NCBI GenBank assembly: GCA_001898235.1
Contig: MKTN01000010.1
Span: forward strand, 62,001 to 126,000
From: Gammaproteobacteria bacterium 39-13
GTDB lineage: Bacteria > Pseudomonadota > Gammaproteobacteria > Berkiellales > Berkiellaceae
Direction: 5' to 3'
Length of the DNA: 64,000 bases
Shown here: one piece after another, positions 56,343 through 64,000 of the stretch
Numbering within the stretch: the stretch's first letter is position 1
How the letters are laid out: each line of letters begins with the position of its first letter
Notes under the pieces: model-generated
Database searches by the model: none
The model's input: the letters and a program-made list of their open reading frames with translations, nothing else
What the model was told of the DNA's origin: nothing
Translations under genes and position numbers: made by a program

Positions 56343-56388
56343 TTGGATGAAATGGAGTAGAAAAGCGAAATAAACTTATTTAAGGATA

Positions 56389-56414
56389 GGAATGAAGAGA
56401 TCACTCTTCATTCC
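56389..56414 (-). terminator. Terminator of ppiD
   Basis: GGAATGAAGAG (56389-56399), ATCA loop, CTCTTCATTCC (56404-56414): a perfect 11-bp stem 12 nt beyond the ppiD stop on the minus strand. The U-tract is weak. Confidence 0.7.
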
Positions 56415-56425
56415 TTAGTAGAATT

Positions 56426-58336
56426 TCAAATCTTATCTAAATGTTTCTCAACTTTAGCATTATGAAGTAAGTCAATTGTATAGATAGCATATTCTAACTC
56501 GCCGTAGTGTTTAGCAAGCTGTTTACCATAGTTCTCTTTTTCTTCATGAGAAATCTTAGTGTCTTCTCCATTTTGAACTTTTGTTAACCAGACAATGGCA
56601 TAATCACCGTTTTCCATGTTAACCACTTTAAAATCGCTACCCTTATCACCATGTCCTGGGGTAGGCATAGCAAATGCATTTTCGATTAAATCAGCGTTAA
56701 CATCATTGCTTGAGCGAGCAATGTTATTTTTTTCCTTCCAGGCATATTGTGACTTGATTTTGGCTGGATCACTTGCCTCTGCAATAATGGCTTTATAAAT
56801 CTTCTCAGCATCTTGATGCGCCAGTGCATCGCTCTTTTGTGCCATGAGCGTCTTTTCTATTTCTGGTGTCACATCATTTAAAGATTTTTGCTTAGGTTGA
56901 ATGTGTCGCACGACACGCAGTACCAAATAATTATCATTATCCAGTTTTAACATTTCGCTATTGTTTTTATCATCCTTCACTTGAGCGCTAAATGCCGCAT
57001 TCAATACAGTGGGATTTTGCAATAAGGATTCTTTAGGACCCTGTTGAGCCGTAAACAAATCAGTGCTTTGAACCGGTAATCCCAACTTATCTGAAGCTGG
57101 TTGCAATGAATCAGGATGATCATAAGTCAACTCGTTAAGCTGATCTGCCAGCGTTGCTAATTGATCTTCTGCCATTTGACGTTTGAGTTTCTCGATAATG
57201 TCATTTTTAACACTCTCAAAAGAACGCTCTTTCTCTTTTTGTCTATCGACCAAACGGATAAGATGAAAACCAAATTCTGTTCTAACAGGGTTGCTCACTT
57301 CATCTTTATTCTTTAATGAAAAGGCCGCTTCTTCAAATTCTGGCACCATCTCACCTTTAGCCAGCCATTCAAGCGTTCCACCATTCGAACTACTTCCTTT
57401 ATCGTCGGAATATTCCTTCGCTAACTCGGAAAAAGATTGTCCATTTTTCAGTTTTTCTTGAATTTCTTTAATTTTGTCTTCTGCTTTTGTAACTGCTTCA
57501 GCATCAGCATTCTTAGGCAATGCCACAAGGATATGAGCAATTTGAATACGTTCAGGTTCATTAAACGCATTTTTATTTTCTTTATAAAAATTACTAATAT
57601 CATCTTCTTTGGGTTGATATTTATCCATCAATTCTTGGGCAGATAAATGAATGTACTCCAATGAAATTTGTTCTTCAGTTTGGAAATCTTGCTTATTAGC
57701 TTCATAGAATTGTTTGATGTCTTCGGGCGTTAGTTTGATATCTTTTTCAAAAGGTGCACGCTCTACAACAAGATAGCGAATATCTCTGGTCTGCAAAATA
57801 AATTTAATAAGCTCGTCTGTGTCGCTAGGTAATGCAAATGATGTCTGCATTAACCCTTGCTGTAACTGCTGCTTTATCAAACTATCGCGCAAAAGGACGC
57901 GGAAATCATGATCTGTGTATTCGGTATTGCTAAGAAAGCGAGCATACAACTGCGGTGAAAAATGCCCATCTTCAATGAAAAAAGGAATGCTATTAAGCGT
58001 TAGCGTGACTTGTTGAGAACTGATCCGCATCCCTTCACCGACAGCCGCTTTCATTAAAACGACCTCGTCGATTAGGGATTGCAAAAGATCTTTCTTTACG
58101 AGGCTAGGATCAAGCTGGCGCAACGATTCGCTACCAGGTTGATGCAGAAAGCGCTTATATGCTGCATCTAATTGCTGTGCAGATATTTTGGTGTTGCCTA
58201 CTTTAGCGACAACCTCTTCAGCGCCTCCTGATTGAAACATGCTTCCGGTACCAAAGAGAACAAATGTGATGCCTATCATTCCAATGATAACCCAGGCAAT
58301 CCAACCTTGTGCCTTGTCCCTTAAGTTTTGCAACAT
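56426..58336 (-). CDS. ppiD: Periplasmic chaperone/peptidyl-prolyl isomerase D
   Basis: The protein is 636 aa from the ATG at 58336 (MLQNLRDKAQGWIAWVIIGM); the longer frame runs into tRNA-flanking sequence. The N-terminal membrane anchor is followed by the SurA-like chaperone region (about 40-220). The parvulin domain at about 250-350 contains IQIAHILVALPK, then YSDDKGSSSNGGTLEWLAKG and GFHLIRLVDRQ. It assists folding of exported proteins at the inner-membrane exit. Downstream of hupB as in E. coli, with two tRNA genes between. Confidence 0.95.
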   Translation of the reverse strand: MLQNLRDKAQGWIAWVIIGMIGITFVLFGTGSMFQSGGAEEVVAKVGNTKISAQQLDAAYKRFLHQPGSESLRQLDPSLVKKDLLQSLIDEVVLMKAAVGEGMRISSQQVTLTLNSIPFFIEDGHFSPQLYARFLSNTEYTDHDFRVLLRDSLIKQQLQQGLMQTSFALPSDTDELIKFILQTRDIRYLVVERAPFEKDIKLTPEDIKQFYEANKQDFQTEEQISLEYIHLSAQELMDKYQPKEDDISNFYKENKNAFNEPERIQIAHILVALPKNADAEAVTKAEDKIKEIQEKLKNGQSFSELAKEYSDDKGSSSNGGTLEWLAKGEMVPEFEEAAFSLKNKDEVSNPVRTEFGFHLIRLVDRQKEKERSFESVKNDIIEKLKRQMAEDQLATLADQLNELTYDHPDSLQPASDKLGLPVQSTDLFTAQQGPKESLLQNPTVLNAAFSAQVKDDKNNSEMLKLDNDNYLVLRVVRHIQPKQKSLNDVTPEIEKTLMAQKSDALAHQDAEKIYKAIIAEASDPAKIKSQYAWKEKNNIARSSNDVNADLIENAFAMPTPGHGDKGSDFKVVNMENGDYAIVWLTKVQNGEDTKISHEEKENYGKQLAKHYGELEYAIYTIDLLHNAKVEKHLDKI

Positions 58337-58385
58337 GGTTTGTTCCCCAAAAAGGTACGATGCGTCAAGCACGTCTCTCAAGAAG

Positions 58386-58462
58386 TGGCGGAGCGGACGG
58401 GACTCGAACCCGCGACCCCCGGCGTGACAGGCCGGTATTCTAACCAGCTGAACTACCGCTCC
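58386..58462 (-). tRNA. tRNA-Asp (GTC)
   Basis: A 77-nt cloverleaf read on the minus strand, with encoded CCA. The acceptor stem GGAGCGG/CCGCTCC, the anticodon loop CTGTCAC (GTC) and the T-loop GTTCGAGTC are all intact. Confidence 0.97.
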
Positions 58463-58474
58463 ACATTTGTTATT

Positions 58475-58550
58475 TGGTGGGTGCTGAGGGGCTTGAACCC
58501 CCGACCCTCGCCTTGTAAGGGCGATGCTCTGCCAACTGAGCTAAGCACCC
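58475..58550 (-). tRNA. tRNA-Val (TAC)
   Basis: A 76-nt cloverleaf on the minus strand, with encoded CCA. Acceptor stem GGGTGCT/AGCACCC, anticodon loop CTTACAA (TAC), T-loop GTTCAAGCC. It lies 12 nt upstream of tRNA-Asp in the transcribed direction, so both are probably processed from one transcript, perhaps together with hupB. Confidence 0.97.
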
Positions 58551-58575
58551 ACTGAAAAGAGCGAAGAGTATATAA

Positions 58576-58896
58576 CTAGACCTCTTCTTCTTCAACCATA
58601 ACGGAGGCGGAGTTTACAGCATCTTTAAGCGCTTTACCAGCTTTAAATACAGGAACCACCGCAGCTTCGATATTTATAGGCTCTCCGGTCTTTGGATTAC
58701 GGCCTACACGAGCAGCACGAGTCTTTGCAGAGAAGGTTCCGAACCCAAGCAAGGAAACCGACTTTCCATCGCGTAGAGTAGCAGTAATGCCTTCTAAGAG
58801 CGCATTCAATGCACGATTAGCTGATGCTTTTGAGATTTCAGCCTGTTCAGATATAAGTTCGATAATATCCGTTTTATTGACTGGGATCTTACTCAC
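58576..58896 (-). CDS. hupB: DNA-binding protein HU
   Basis: The protein is 106 aa, slightly longer than typical HU (90 aa) by a C-terminal acidic tail (SVMVEEEEV). The DNA-binding arm signature [20 protein letters not shown] is intact. Its position between lon and ppiD identifies it as the HU-beta orthologue. The terminal Glu-run is unusual and might modulate DNA affinity. Confidence 0.95.
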   Translation of the reverse strand: MSKIPVNKTDIIELISEQAEISKASANRALNALLEGITATLRDGKSVSLLGFGTFSAKTRAARVGRNPKTGEPINIEAAVVPVFKAGKALKDAVNSASVMVEEEEV

Positions 58897-59291
58897 AGTT
58901 ACCCCCTAACTAAATTTAACTATTTTTACTTTCCCTGCGTGGCTGCTTAATGTGAACAGTCCCACAACCGGAAGCGAGAGCGCTTTGTTGCACTCCCCTC
59001 AAAACGAGTAAGGGGAAATTATCATGGCAGTTCAGGATGCACAAGGTTCTGGGTGAAAAATAAGGATGCTAGGTAGCAAACAACTGCTTAGAGTCTAGCA
59101 ATATAGCAAAGCGCTTTTCGCGCGTCCCTGTATTGTTTTTTAAACAAATTGATAGCTTATCAGCAATCCCCTTTGGGGATCCCGTTAAAACTTCAAGGAG
59201 AGGAAATTAAGGCGGTCAAAACATAAGAAAGGGGGGAGGGACTCTCCCCCTTCATCGTCAAGGAAGCAATGCGCTTCGAATTGCGCAAAGA
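58897..59291. other. Intergenic region lon-hupB (395 nt)
   Basis: No gene. It holds the hupB promoter region, an ATCCCC-TTT-GGGGAT hairpin (59166-59180), and the lon terminator (59222-59250). No clear -10/-35 pair could be fixed. Confidence 0.6.
59222..59250 (-). terminator. Rho-independent terminator of lon
   Basis: GGGGGAG (59232-59238) and CTCCCCC (59244-59250) pair around GGACT. On the minus strand this is followed by TTTCTTATGTTTT. It lies about 40 nt past the lon stop. Confidence 0.8.
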
Positions 59292-61718
59292 TTAATGATG
59301 TAGTACGTCTGTAGATTGATTATCTTCCTTTGGATTTTCTCCCTCAGGTGTTTCCGATTTAACCCCTTCAGAAAGCGGTTGTGGCAATCTTGTAAGAGCT
59401 ATTTCAAATACTTCATCAATCCACTTCACACAGTGAATTTTAAGGTCTTCCTGGACATTCTTCGGGATCTCTTTAAGATCGCGTCGATTTTCTTCAGGAA
59501 TAATGACCTCAGCAATACCTGCACGGCGTGCTGCAAGCAATTTTTCCTTCAATCCACCGATGGGTAATACTTCTCCTCTGAGTGTGATTTCTCCAGTCAT
59601 CGCTACATCAGCTCTAACAGGGATCCCTGTCAAGATTGAAACAATTGCAGTACACATTCCTATACCAGCACTTGGACCATCTTTAGGTGTTGCCCCTTCA
59701 GGAACATGGATATGGATATCACTCTTTTCATAAAATTCAGGTGAGATCCCAAGTGCTTTCGCACGGCTTCGTACCACAGACATAGCCGCTTGAATAGATT
59801 CTTGCATGACCTCTCCTAATTTACCCGTGGTAGTTGTTTTTCCTTTACCAGGTACAACAACAGCCTCGATTGTTAGGATATCTCCACCTACTTCTGTCCA
59901 TGCCAAGCCAGTGACTTGCCCCACTTGATCATGATCTTCCGCTAATCCAAAACGGTAACGTTTGACGCCAAGGTAATTTTCTAAATTATTCGCATCAACA
60001 ACGATCGTTTTCTTTTCAGGATCCATTAAAATTTCTTTCACAACTTTACGTGAAAGTTTTGATATTTCACGATCTAAGTTTCGAACCCCAGCTTCTCGCG
60101 TGTAATAACGAATCATACCTAAAATGGCGTCTTTCGTAATGGATAATTCGCCTTCATTTAATCCGTTATCATGCATTTGTTTAGGGATCAGATACCGCTC
60201 AGAAATATTGAGTTTTTCATCTTCTGTATATCCTGCTAAACGGATCACTTCCATTCTGTCAAGCAAAGGAGGGGGAATGTTCAGTGAATTTGCTGTCGCA
60301 ACAAACATTACATCAGATAGATCGTAATCCACCTCTAAGTAATGATCGTTGAAAGTATTGTTTTGTTCAGGATCCAATACCTCTAACAAAGCAGCCGCAG
60401 GATCACCACGAAAATCCATTGCCATCTTGTCTATCTCATCCAACAAGAACAATGGGTTTCGTACCCCTGCTTTAGCTAGTTTCTGTAAAATTTTACCAGG
60501 CATTGCACCAATGTAAGTACGTCTATGCCCACGAATTTCTGCTTCATCTCTCACACCACCTAAAGACATTCTCACAAATGTTCTTTGTGTTGCGCGCGCA
60601 ATGGATTTTCCAAGAGAGGTTTTTCCTACCCCTGGAGGTCCAACTAAGCACAAAATAGGCCCTTTCAGCTTCTTCACTCGCTTTTGAACAGCTAAGTACT
60701 CAACAATACGTTCTTTAACTTTTTCAAGACCATAATGATCTTCTTCTAAAATAGCTTCTGCGCCTGGCAAATCGAGCCGCAATTTTGTCTTTTTCTTCCA
60801 AGGAACTTGCAGCATCCAATCGATATAATTTCGAGAAACTGTCGCCTCTGCGGACATAGGCGCCATCATCTTCAATTTCTTCAATTCAGCATTTGCTTTA
60901 GCATAAGCCTCTTCAGACATTCCTGCTTTTTCTATTCTCTCTTTGAGTTCTTCATACTCACTAGCTTCGTGGCCTAACTCCTCTTGGATCGCCTTCATTT
61001 GCTCATTGAGATAATATTCTCTTTGGCTTTTTTCCATTTGGCGTTTAACGTTGGATCGGATCCGTTGTTCAACTTGTAATAAGTCAATTTCAGATTCCAT
61101 CAACGCCATTAAACGCTCTAAGCGTTCTCTTAAAGAAGTGATTTCCAAAACATTTTGCTTTTCTTGGATCTTCAACGACATATGGGCAGCAATGGTATCA
61201 GCCAATCTGCCAGGCTCATCTATGCTTGCCACTGAAGTCACTATTTCAGGCGGGATCTTCTTGTTAAGTTTGACGTATTTTTCAAATTGGCTCATCAATG
61301 TACGAACTAAAACCTCTGCTTCTTCTTCTCGCAAAGGATCATCTTCAACATATTCAACATTCGCCAAAAAATAGGGTTCAGTGTGAACATAATCCACAAC
61401 TTGCCCACGTCGAATACCTTCTACAAGCACTTTTACCGTACCATCAGGCAGTTTCAGCAACTGCAAAATAGTGGAGACAGCCCCTAATGTGTAAATATCA
61501 TTTACTGAGGGGTTATCCTCGGTTGCTTCGCGTTGCGCCATCAGCAAAATTTGCTTTTCGCCTGAAGCCATTGCGGCATCTAACGCCTTGATTGATTTTT
61601 CACGGCCAACAAACAAAGGGATTACCATATGCGGATAAACCACGACGTCCCGTAAAGGTAATACAGGCATCGCGAGTGCCTTATCTGATGACCCAGATGT
61701 TACATTCTCTTGGTCCAT
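59292..61718 (-). CDS. lon: ATP-dependent Lon protease
   Basis: The protein is 808 aa (E. coli 784). Domains: N-terminal substrate domain ([20 protein letters not shown]), coiled region (about 190-290), AAA+ module with [17 protein letters not shown], and the protease domain with catalytic Ser683 in [10 protein letters not shown] and a Lys further on. The C-terminal tail is acidic and extended. It degrades misfolded and regulatory proteins. It follows clpX by 18 nt with a GAGGAAG ribosome-binding site. Confidence 0.98.
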   Translation of the reverse strand: MDQENVTSGSSDKALAMPVLPLRDVVVYPHMVIPLFVGREKSIKALDAAMASGEKQILLMAQREATEDNPSVNDIYTLGAVSTILQLLKLPDGTVKVLVEGIRRGQVVDYVHTEPYFLANVEYVEDDPLREEEAEVLVRTLMSQFEKYVKLNKKIPPEIVTSVASIDEPGRLADTIAAHMSLKIQEKQNVLEITSLRERLERLMALMESEIDLLQVEQRIRSNVKRQMEKSQREYYLNEQMKAIQEELGHEASEYEELKERIEKAGMSEEAYAKANAELKKLKMMAPMSAEATVSRNYIDWMLQVPWKKKTKLRLDLPGAEAILEEDHYGLEKVKERIVEYLAVQKRVKKLKGPILCLVGPPGVGKTSLGKSIARATQRTFVRMSLGGVRDEAEIRGHRRTYIGAMPGKILQKLAKAGVRNPLFLLDEIDKMAMDFRGDPAAALLEVLDPEQNNTFNDHYLEVDYDLSDVMFVATANSLNIPPPLLDRMEVIRLAGYTEDEKLNISERYLIPKQMHDNGLNEGELSITKDAILGMIRYYTREAGVRNLDREISKLSRKVVKEILMDPEKKTIVVDANNLENYLGVKRYRFGLAEDHDQVGQVTGLAWTEVGGDILTIEAVVVPGKGKTTTTGKLGEVMQESIQAAMSVVRSRAKALGISPEFYEKSDIHIHVPEGATPKDGPSAGIGMCTAIVSILTGIPVRADVAMTGEITLRGEVLPIGGLKEKLLAARRAGIAEVIIPEENRRDLKEIPKNVQEDLKIHCVKWIDEVFEIALTRLPQPLSEGVKSETPEGENPKEDNQSTDVLHH

Positions 61719-61736
61719 GGGAACTTCCTCGATGGT

Positions 61737-63029
61737 TTATGACTCTCTTTGATCTTGCGCTACTAATGGCTTTTCAGGATTTTCGTACATTAAAAGCGGG
61801 CCTGATTCACCATTAATAAAACCTTCGTCTATGACTACCTTGCTAACGCCTTCCATTGAAGGAAGATCATACATGGTGTCTAGCAATACTTGCTCTAAGA
61901 TGGAACGTAGCCCTCGTGCGCCAGTTTTTCTTTCTAACGCCTTTTTAGCAACCGCTCTTAAGGCATCCTTACGGAACTCTAAAGCAACATTTTCCATTTC
62001 AAAGAGTTTAGAATATTGTTTTGTGAGCGCATTTTTAGGTTCGGTTAAAATGCTCACTAACGCATCTTCATCTAACTCTTCCAAAGTGGCGACGACTGGC
62101 AATCTGCCAACAAATTCAGGAATGAGACCATATTTAATAAGATCTTCTGGCTCAACCAAGGCAATCGCCTCGCTTAGCGCCTTTTTATCTTTCTTGCTTC
62201 GTACTTGCGCTCCAAAGCCAATACCGCTTTTATCTGATCTGTCCATGATGACTTTTTCTAATCCTGCAAAAGCACCACCACAAATAAATAAAATGTTGGT
62301 AGTATCCACTTGCAAAAATTCTTGCTGTGGATGCTTACGTCCACCTTGCGGGGGAACAGAAGCGACTGTACCTTCTATAAGTTTCAGTAATGCCTGTTGA
62401 ACACCTTCACCAGAAACATCACGCGTAATAGAAGGGTTTTCAGATTTTCTAGAAATTTTGTCGATTTCATCGATATAGACAATACCTGTCTGCGCTTTTT
62501 CAACATCATAATCACATTTCTGTAACAACTTTTGGATGATGTTTTCTACATCTTCACCCACATAGCCTGCTTCAGTCAGTGTTGTTGCATCAGCAATGGT
62601 AAATGGAACATCAAGCAGTCGTGCTAGCGTTTCTGCAAGAAGTGTTTTACCGCAACCTGTTGGACCAATTAGCAAAATATTACTTTTACCAAGTTCGATT
62701 TCATCGCTTTTCGTAGAATTTTGTAGCCGCTTGTAATGATTATAAACGGCAACTGAAAGGATCCGTTTTGCCCTAGATTGACCAATAACATAGTCATCCA
62801 GGATTTTATTTATTTCATGGGGGGTAGGCAACTGTGATGACTGACTAGGAGAGCTGCTTTCTTCAATTTCCTCACGGATAATGTCATTACACAACTCAAC
62901 ACATTCATCACAGATAAAAACAGAAGGGCCCGCAATTAGCTTGCGTACTTCATGTTGGCTCTTTCCGCAGAAAGAGCAATACAGTAACTTACTGTTATCA
63001 TCTCCTCGACCACTGTGATGATTACTCAT
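61737..63029 (-). CDS. clpX: ClpX ATP-dependent unfoldase
   Basis: The protein is 430 aa. The N-terminal zinc-binding domain has four Cys ([14 protein letters not shown] and [10 protein letters not shown]). The AAA+ module has Walker [16 protein letters not shown] and Walker [12 protein letters not shown], with the ClpP-contacting IGF loop ([10 protein letters not shown]). It unfolds substrates for ClpP. It follows clpP after about 230 nt, so it may have its own promoter. Confidence 0.98.
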   Translation of the reverse strand: MSNHHSGRGDDNSKLLYCSFCGKSQHEVRKLIAGPSVFICDECVELCNDIIREEIEESSSPSQSSQLPTPHEINKILDDYVIGQSRAKRILSVAVYNHYKRLQNSTKSDEIELGKSNILLIGPTGCGKTLLAETLARLLDVPFTIADATTLTEAGYVGEDVENIIQKLLQKCDYDVEKAQTGIVYIDEIDKISRKSENPSITRDVSGEGVQQALLKLIEGTVASVPPQGGRKHPQQEFLQVDTTNILFICGGAFAGLEKVIMDRSDKSGIGFGAQVRSKKDKKALSEAIALVEPEDLIKYGLIPEFVGRLPVVATLEELDEDALVSILTEPKNALTKQYSKLFEMENVALEFRKDALRAVAKKALERKTGARGLRSILEQVLLDTMYDLPSMEGVSKVVIDEGFINGESGPLLMYENPEKPLVAQDQRES

Positions 63030-63259
63030 TGGCCCACCTCAAAATTTGATTGTATTGACTCTTATATGGGGTCTATTTATTCACTTTCAACCCGATCACT
63101 CGATATTGATACTCTTCACGCTTTTGCTTATGCAACACCCCACTAAAAACGACGGGTTCTATTACTATCATAAGCAAAAGGCATTGAGTATATATCCGCA
63201 CCTACACCGAGTACATTCACCCATTAAGTTATGTTTCATTCATCTCCCATAATTGATCA

Positions 63260-63883
63260 TTAACGCTTTTCGATAACAGAATCAATTAGACCATACTTAA
63301 CAGCTTCTTCAGCACTCATGAAATTGTCTCTGTCGGTATCACGTGCAATTACATCGTAAGGTTGACTTGTATGGTTAGCTAATATTTCATTCAAGCGTCT
63401 TTTTGTCTTAACAATTTCTTTTGCCTGAATTTCAATATCGCTGGCCTGACCTTGAGCACCACCATGTGGCTGGTGAATCATCATTCTAGAATTGGGCAAT
63501 GCATGCCTTTTTCCTTTCGCACCACCAGTTAATATTAAGGCACCCATGCTTGCAGCCATTCCCACGCACAAAGTACTGACATCAGGTTTAACAAATTGCA
63601 TCGTGTCGTAAATTGCCATCCCTGAAGAAACAGAACCGCCAGGAGAATTAATATAGATATAAATATCTTTATCTGGATTTTCTGATTCCAGAAATAAAAG
63701 CTGAGCAACTACAAGATTGGCCATGTAATCTTCTACAGGCCCCACTAAAAAAATCACCCGTTCTTTTAACAATCGCGAATAAATATCATAAGCCCGCTCA
63801 CCACGAGCTGATTGTTCAATCACGATAGGAACGCTTAAGTTATAAATTGGAGGAACTTCCCCTCTCATTGTTCTATCGGCCAT
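63260..63883 (-). CDS. clpP: ATP-dependent Clp protease proteolytic subunit
   Basis: The protein is 207 aa (E. coli 207). The catalytic triad is visible: Ser112 in [10 protein letters not shown], His137 in MMIHQPHGG and Asp186 in [10 protein letters not shown]. An N-terminal propeptide is expected. AAAGGGAG precedes the ATG. The usual upstream partner tig would lie beyond the right edge of the window. Confidence 0.98.
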   Translation of the reverse strand: MADRTMRGEVPPIYNLSVPIVIEQSARGERAYDIYSRLLKERVIFLVGPVEDYMANLVVAQLLFLESENPDKDIYIYINSPGGSVSSGMAIYDTMQFVKPDVSTLCVGMAASMGALILTGGAKGKRHALPNSRMMIHQPHGGAQGQASDIEIQAKEIVKTKRRLNEILANHTSQPYDVIARDTDRDNFMSAEEAVKYGLIDSVIEKR

Positions 63884-64000
63884 CGTTCCATCTCCCTTTA
63901 TGTATCATGATTTTTAGCAATGCGTGCTCCTGCCCTCGTTAGAGTCACCAAAACGAAGACAGGTTGTTGACTTTAGACTAGTCGGCAGGATTCATCACTT

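Larger units (their letters stand above)
55908..56425. other. Intergenic region with palindrome cluster (518 nt)
   Basis: No credible gene. The left half is AT-rich and should carry the promoter of the leftward importer operon. The right half, about 56110-56345, is a GC-rich patch with several small palindromes (listed separately), followed by the ppiD terminator. Confidence 0.7.

Noticed and set aside
58328-58555. A 75-aa frame containing GLEPATPGVT-like sequence
   Set aside because: This is the well-known spurious translation of the complement of tRNA genes.
1-64000. CRISPR array, prophage, insertion sequence or secretion-system genes
   Set aside because: No regularly spaced repeats, transposase, integrase, phage structural genes or Dot/Icm components were found on either strand.

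Overview
The window is AT-rich chromosomal DNA from a gammaproteobacterium. Its housekeeping gene order matches that group: clpP-clpX-lon-hupB-ppiD at the right end, and dnaQ-rnhA-yafS-gloB-mltD in the middle. These blocks are mixed with genes typical of bacteria that live inside eukaryotic cells: three ankyrin-repeat proteins, a large protein with a SopB/SidF-type phosphoinositide-phosphatase motif, and a predicted caspase-like (clan CD) peptidase. Together this suggests an amoeba- or host-associated member of the Legionellales/Coxiellaceae (for example a Legionella-, Aquicella- or Berkiella-like organism). That placement is inference. No rRNA is present and no secretion apparatus (Dot/Icm or T3SS) lies in the window.

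Layout, left to right. (1) 0.1-7.7 kb: a small solitary secretin-like exported protein, then three tandem paralogues of 672-713 aa. Each has an N-terminal ankyrin block and a conserved C-terminal domain with an ordered His...Asn/Asp...Gln-x4-Cys signature that resembles clan CE cysteine proteases/deubiquitinases. (2) 7.8-16.2 kb: PEP synthase and its divergent regulator PpsR, the methylcitrate-cycle cluster prpB-prpC-prpD, and an APC amino-acid permease. (3) 16.4-21.4 kb: a LysR regulator with an inverted-repeat operator at its own start, an orphan 269-aa protein, and the 993-aa CX5R phosphatase candidate. (4) 21.4-30.0 kb: a NudL-type CoA pyrophosphatase, a 5'-nucleotidase, an AddA/AddB-like helicase-nuclease pair, and a glycerophosphodiester phosphodiesterase. 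(5) 30.2-36.2 kb: a metNIQ methionine importer, an MFS transporter, an NhaD antiporter and rlmJ. (6) 36.2-42.9 kb: the predicted clan CD peptidase, dnaQ-rnhA-yafS, gloB, mltD and a pentapeptide-repeat membrane protein. (7) 43.0-55.9 kb: an outer-membrane barrel-like protein whose ribosome-binding site sits inside a long hairpin, an HlyD/RbbA/YhhJ-type ABC exporter operon, and a peptide ABC importer operon on the other strand. (8) 56.0-64.0 kb: ppiD, tRNA-Asp, tRNA-Val, hupB, lon, clpX, clpP.

How the genes fit together. ppsA/ppsR and prpBCD serve gluconeogenesis and propionyl-CoA disposal, consistent with growth on amino acids and lipids. They sit among several importers (APC permease, MetNIQ, the peptide importer) that would supply such substrates. 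Lon, ClpXP, HU and PpiD form the usual proteostasis block. The five eukaryote-directed candidates (three ankyrin proteins, the CX5R protein and the clan CD-like protein) are probably secreted effectors, but secretion itself cannot be shown here.

The non-coding signals that stand out are the hairpin covering the ribosome-binding site at 43002-43042, the nested inverted repeats just upstream of mltD (40500-40561), a 12-bp direct-repeat-flanked intergenic unit (40295-40450), a palindrome cluster before ppiD (about 56110-56342), and a two-copy REP-like palindrome (1095-1121 and 30108-30132).
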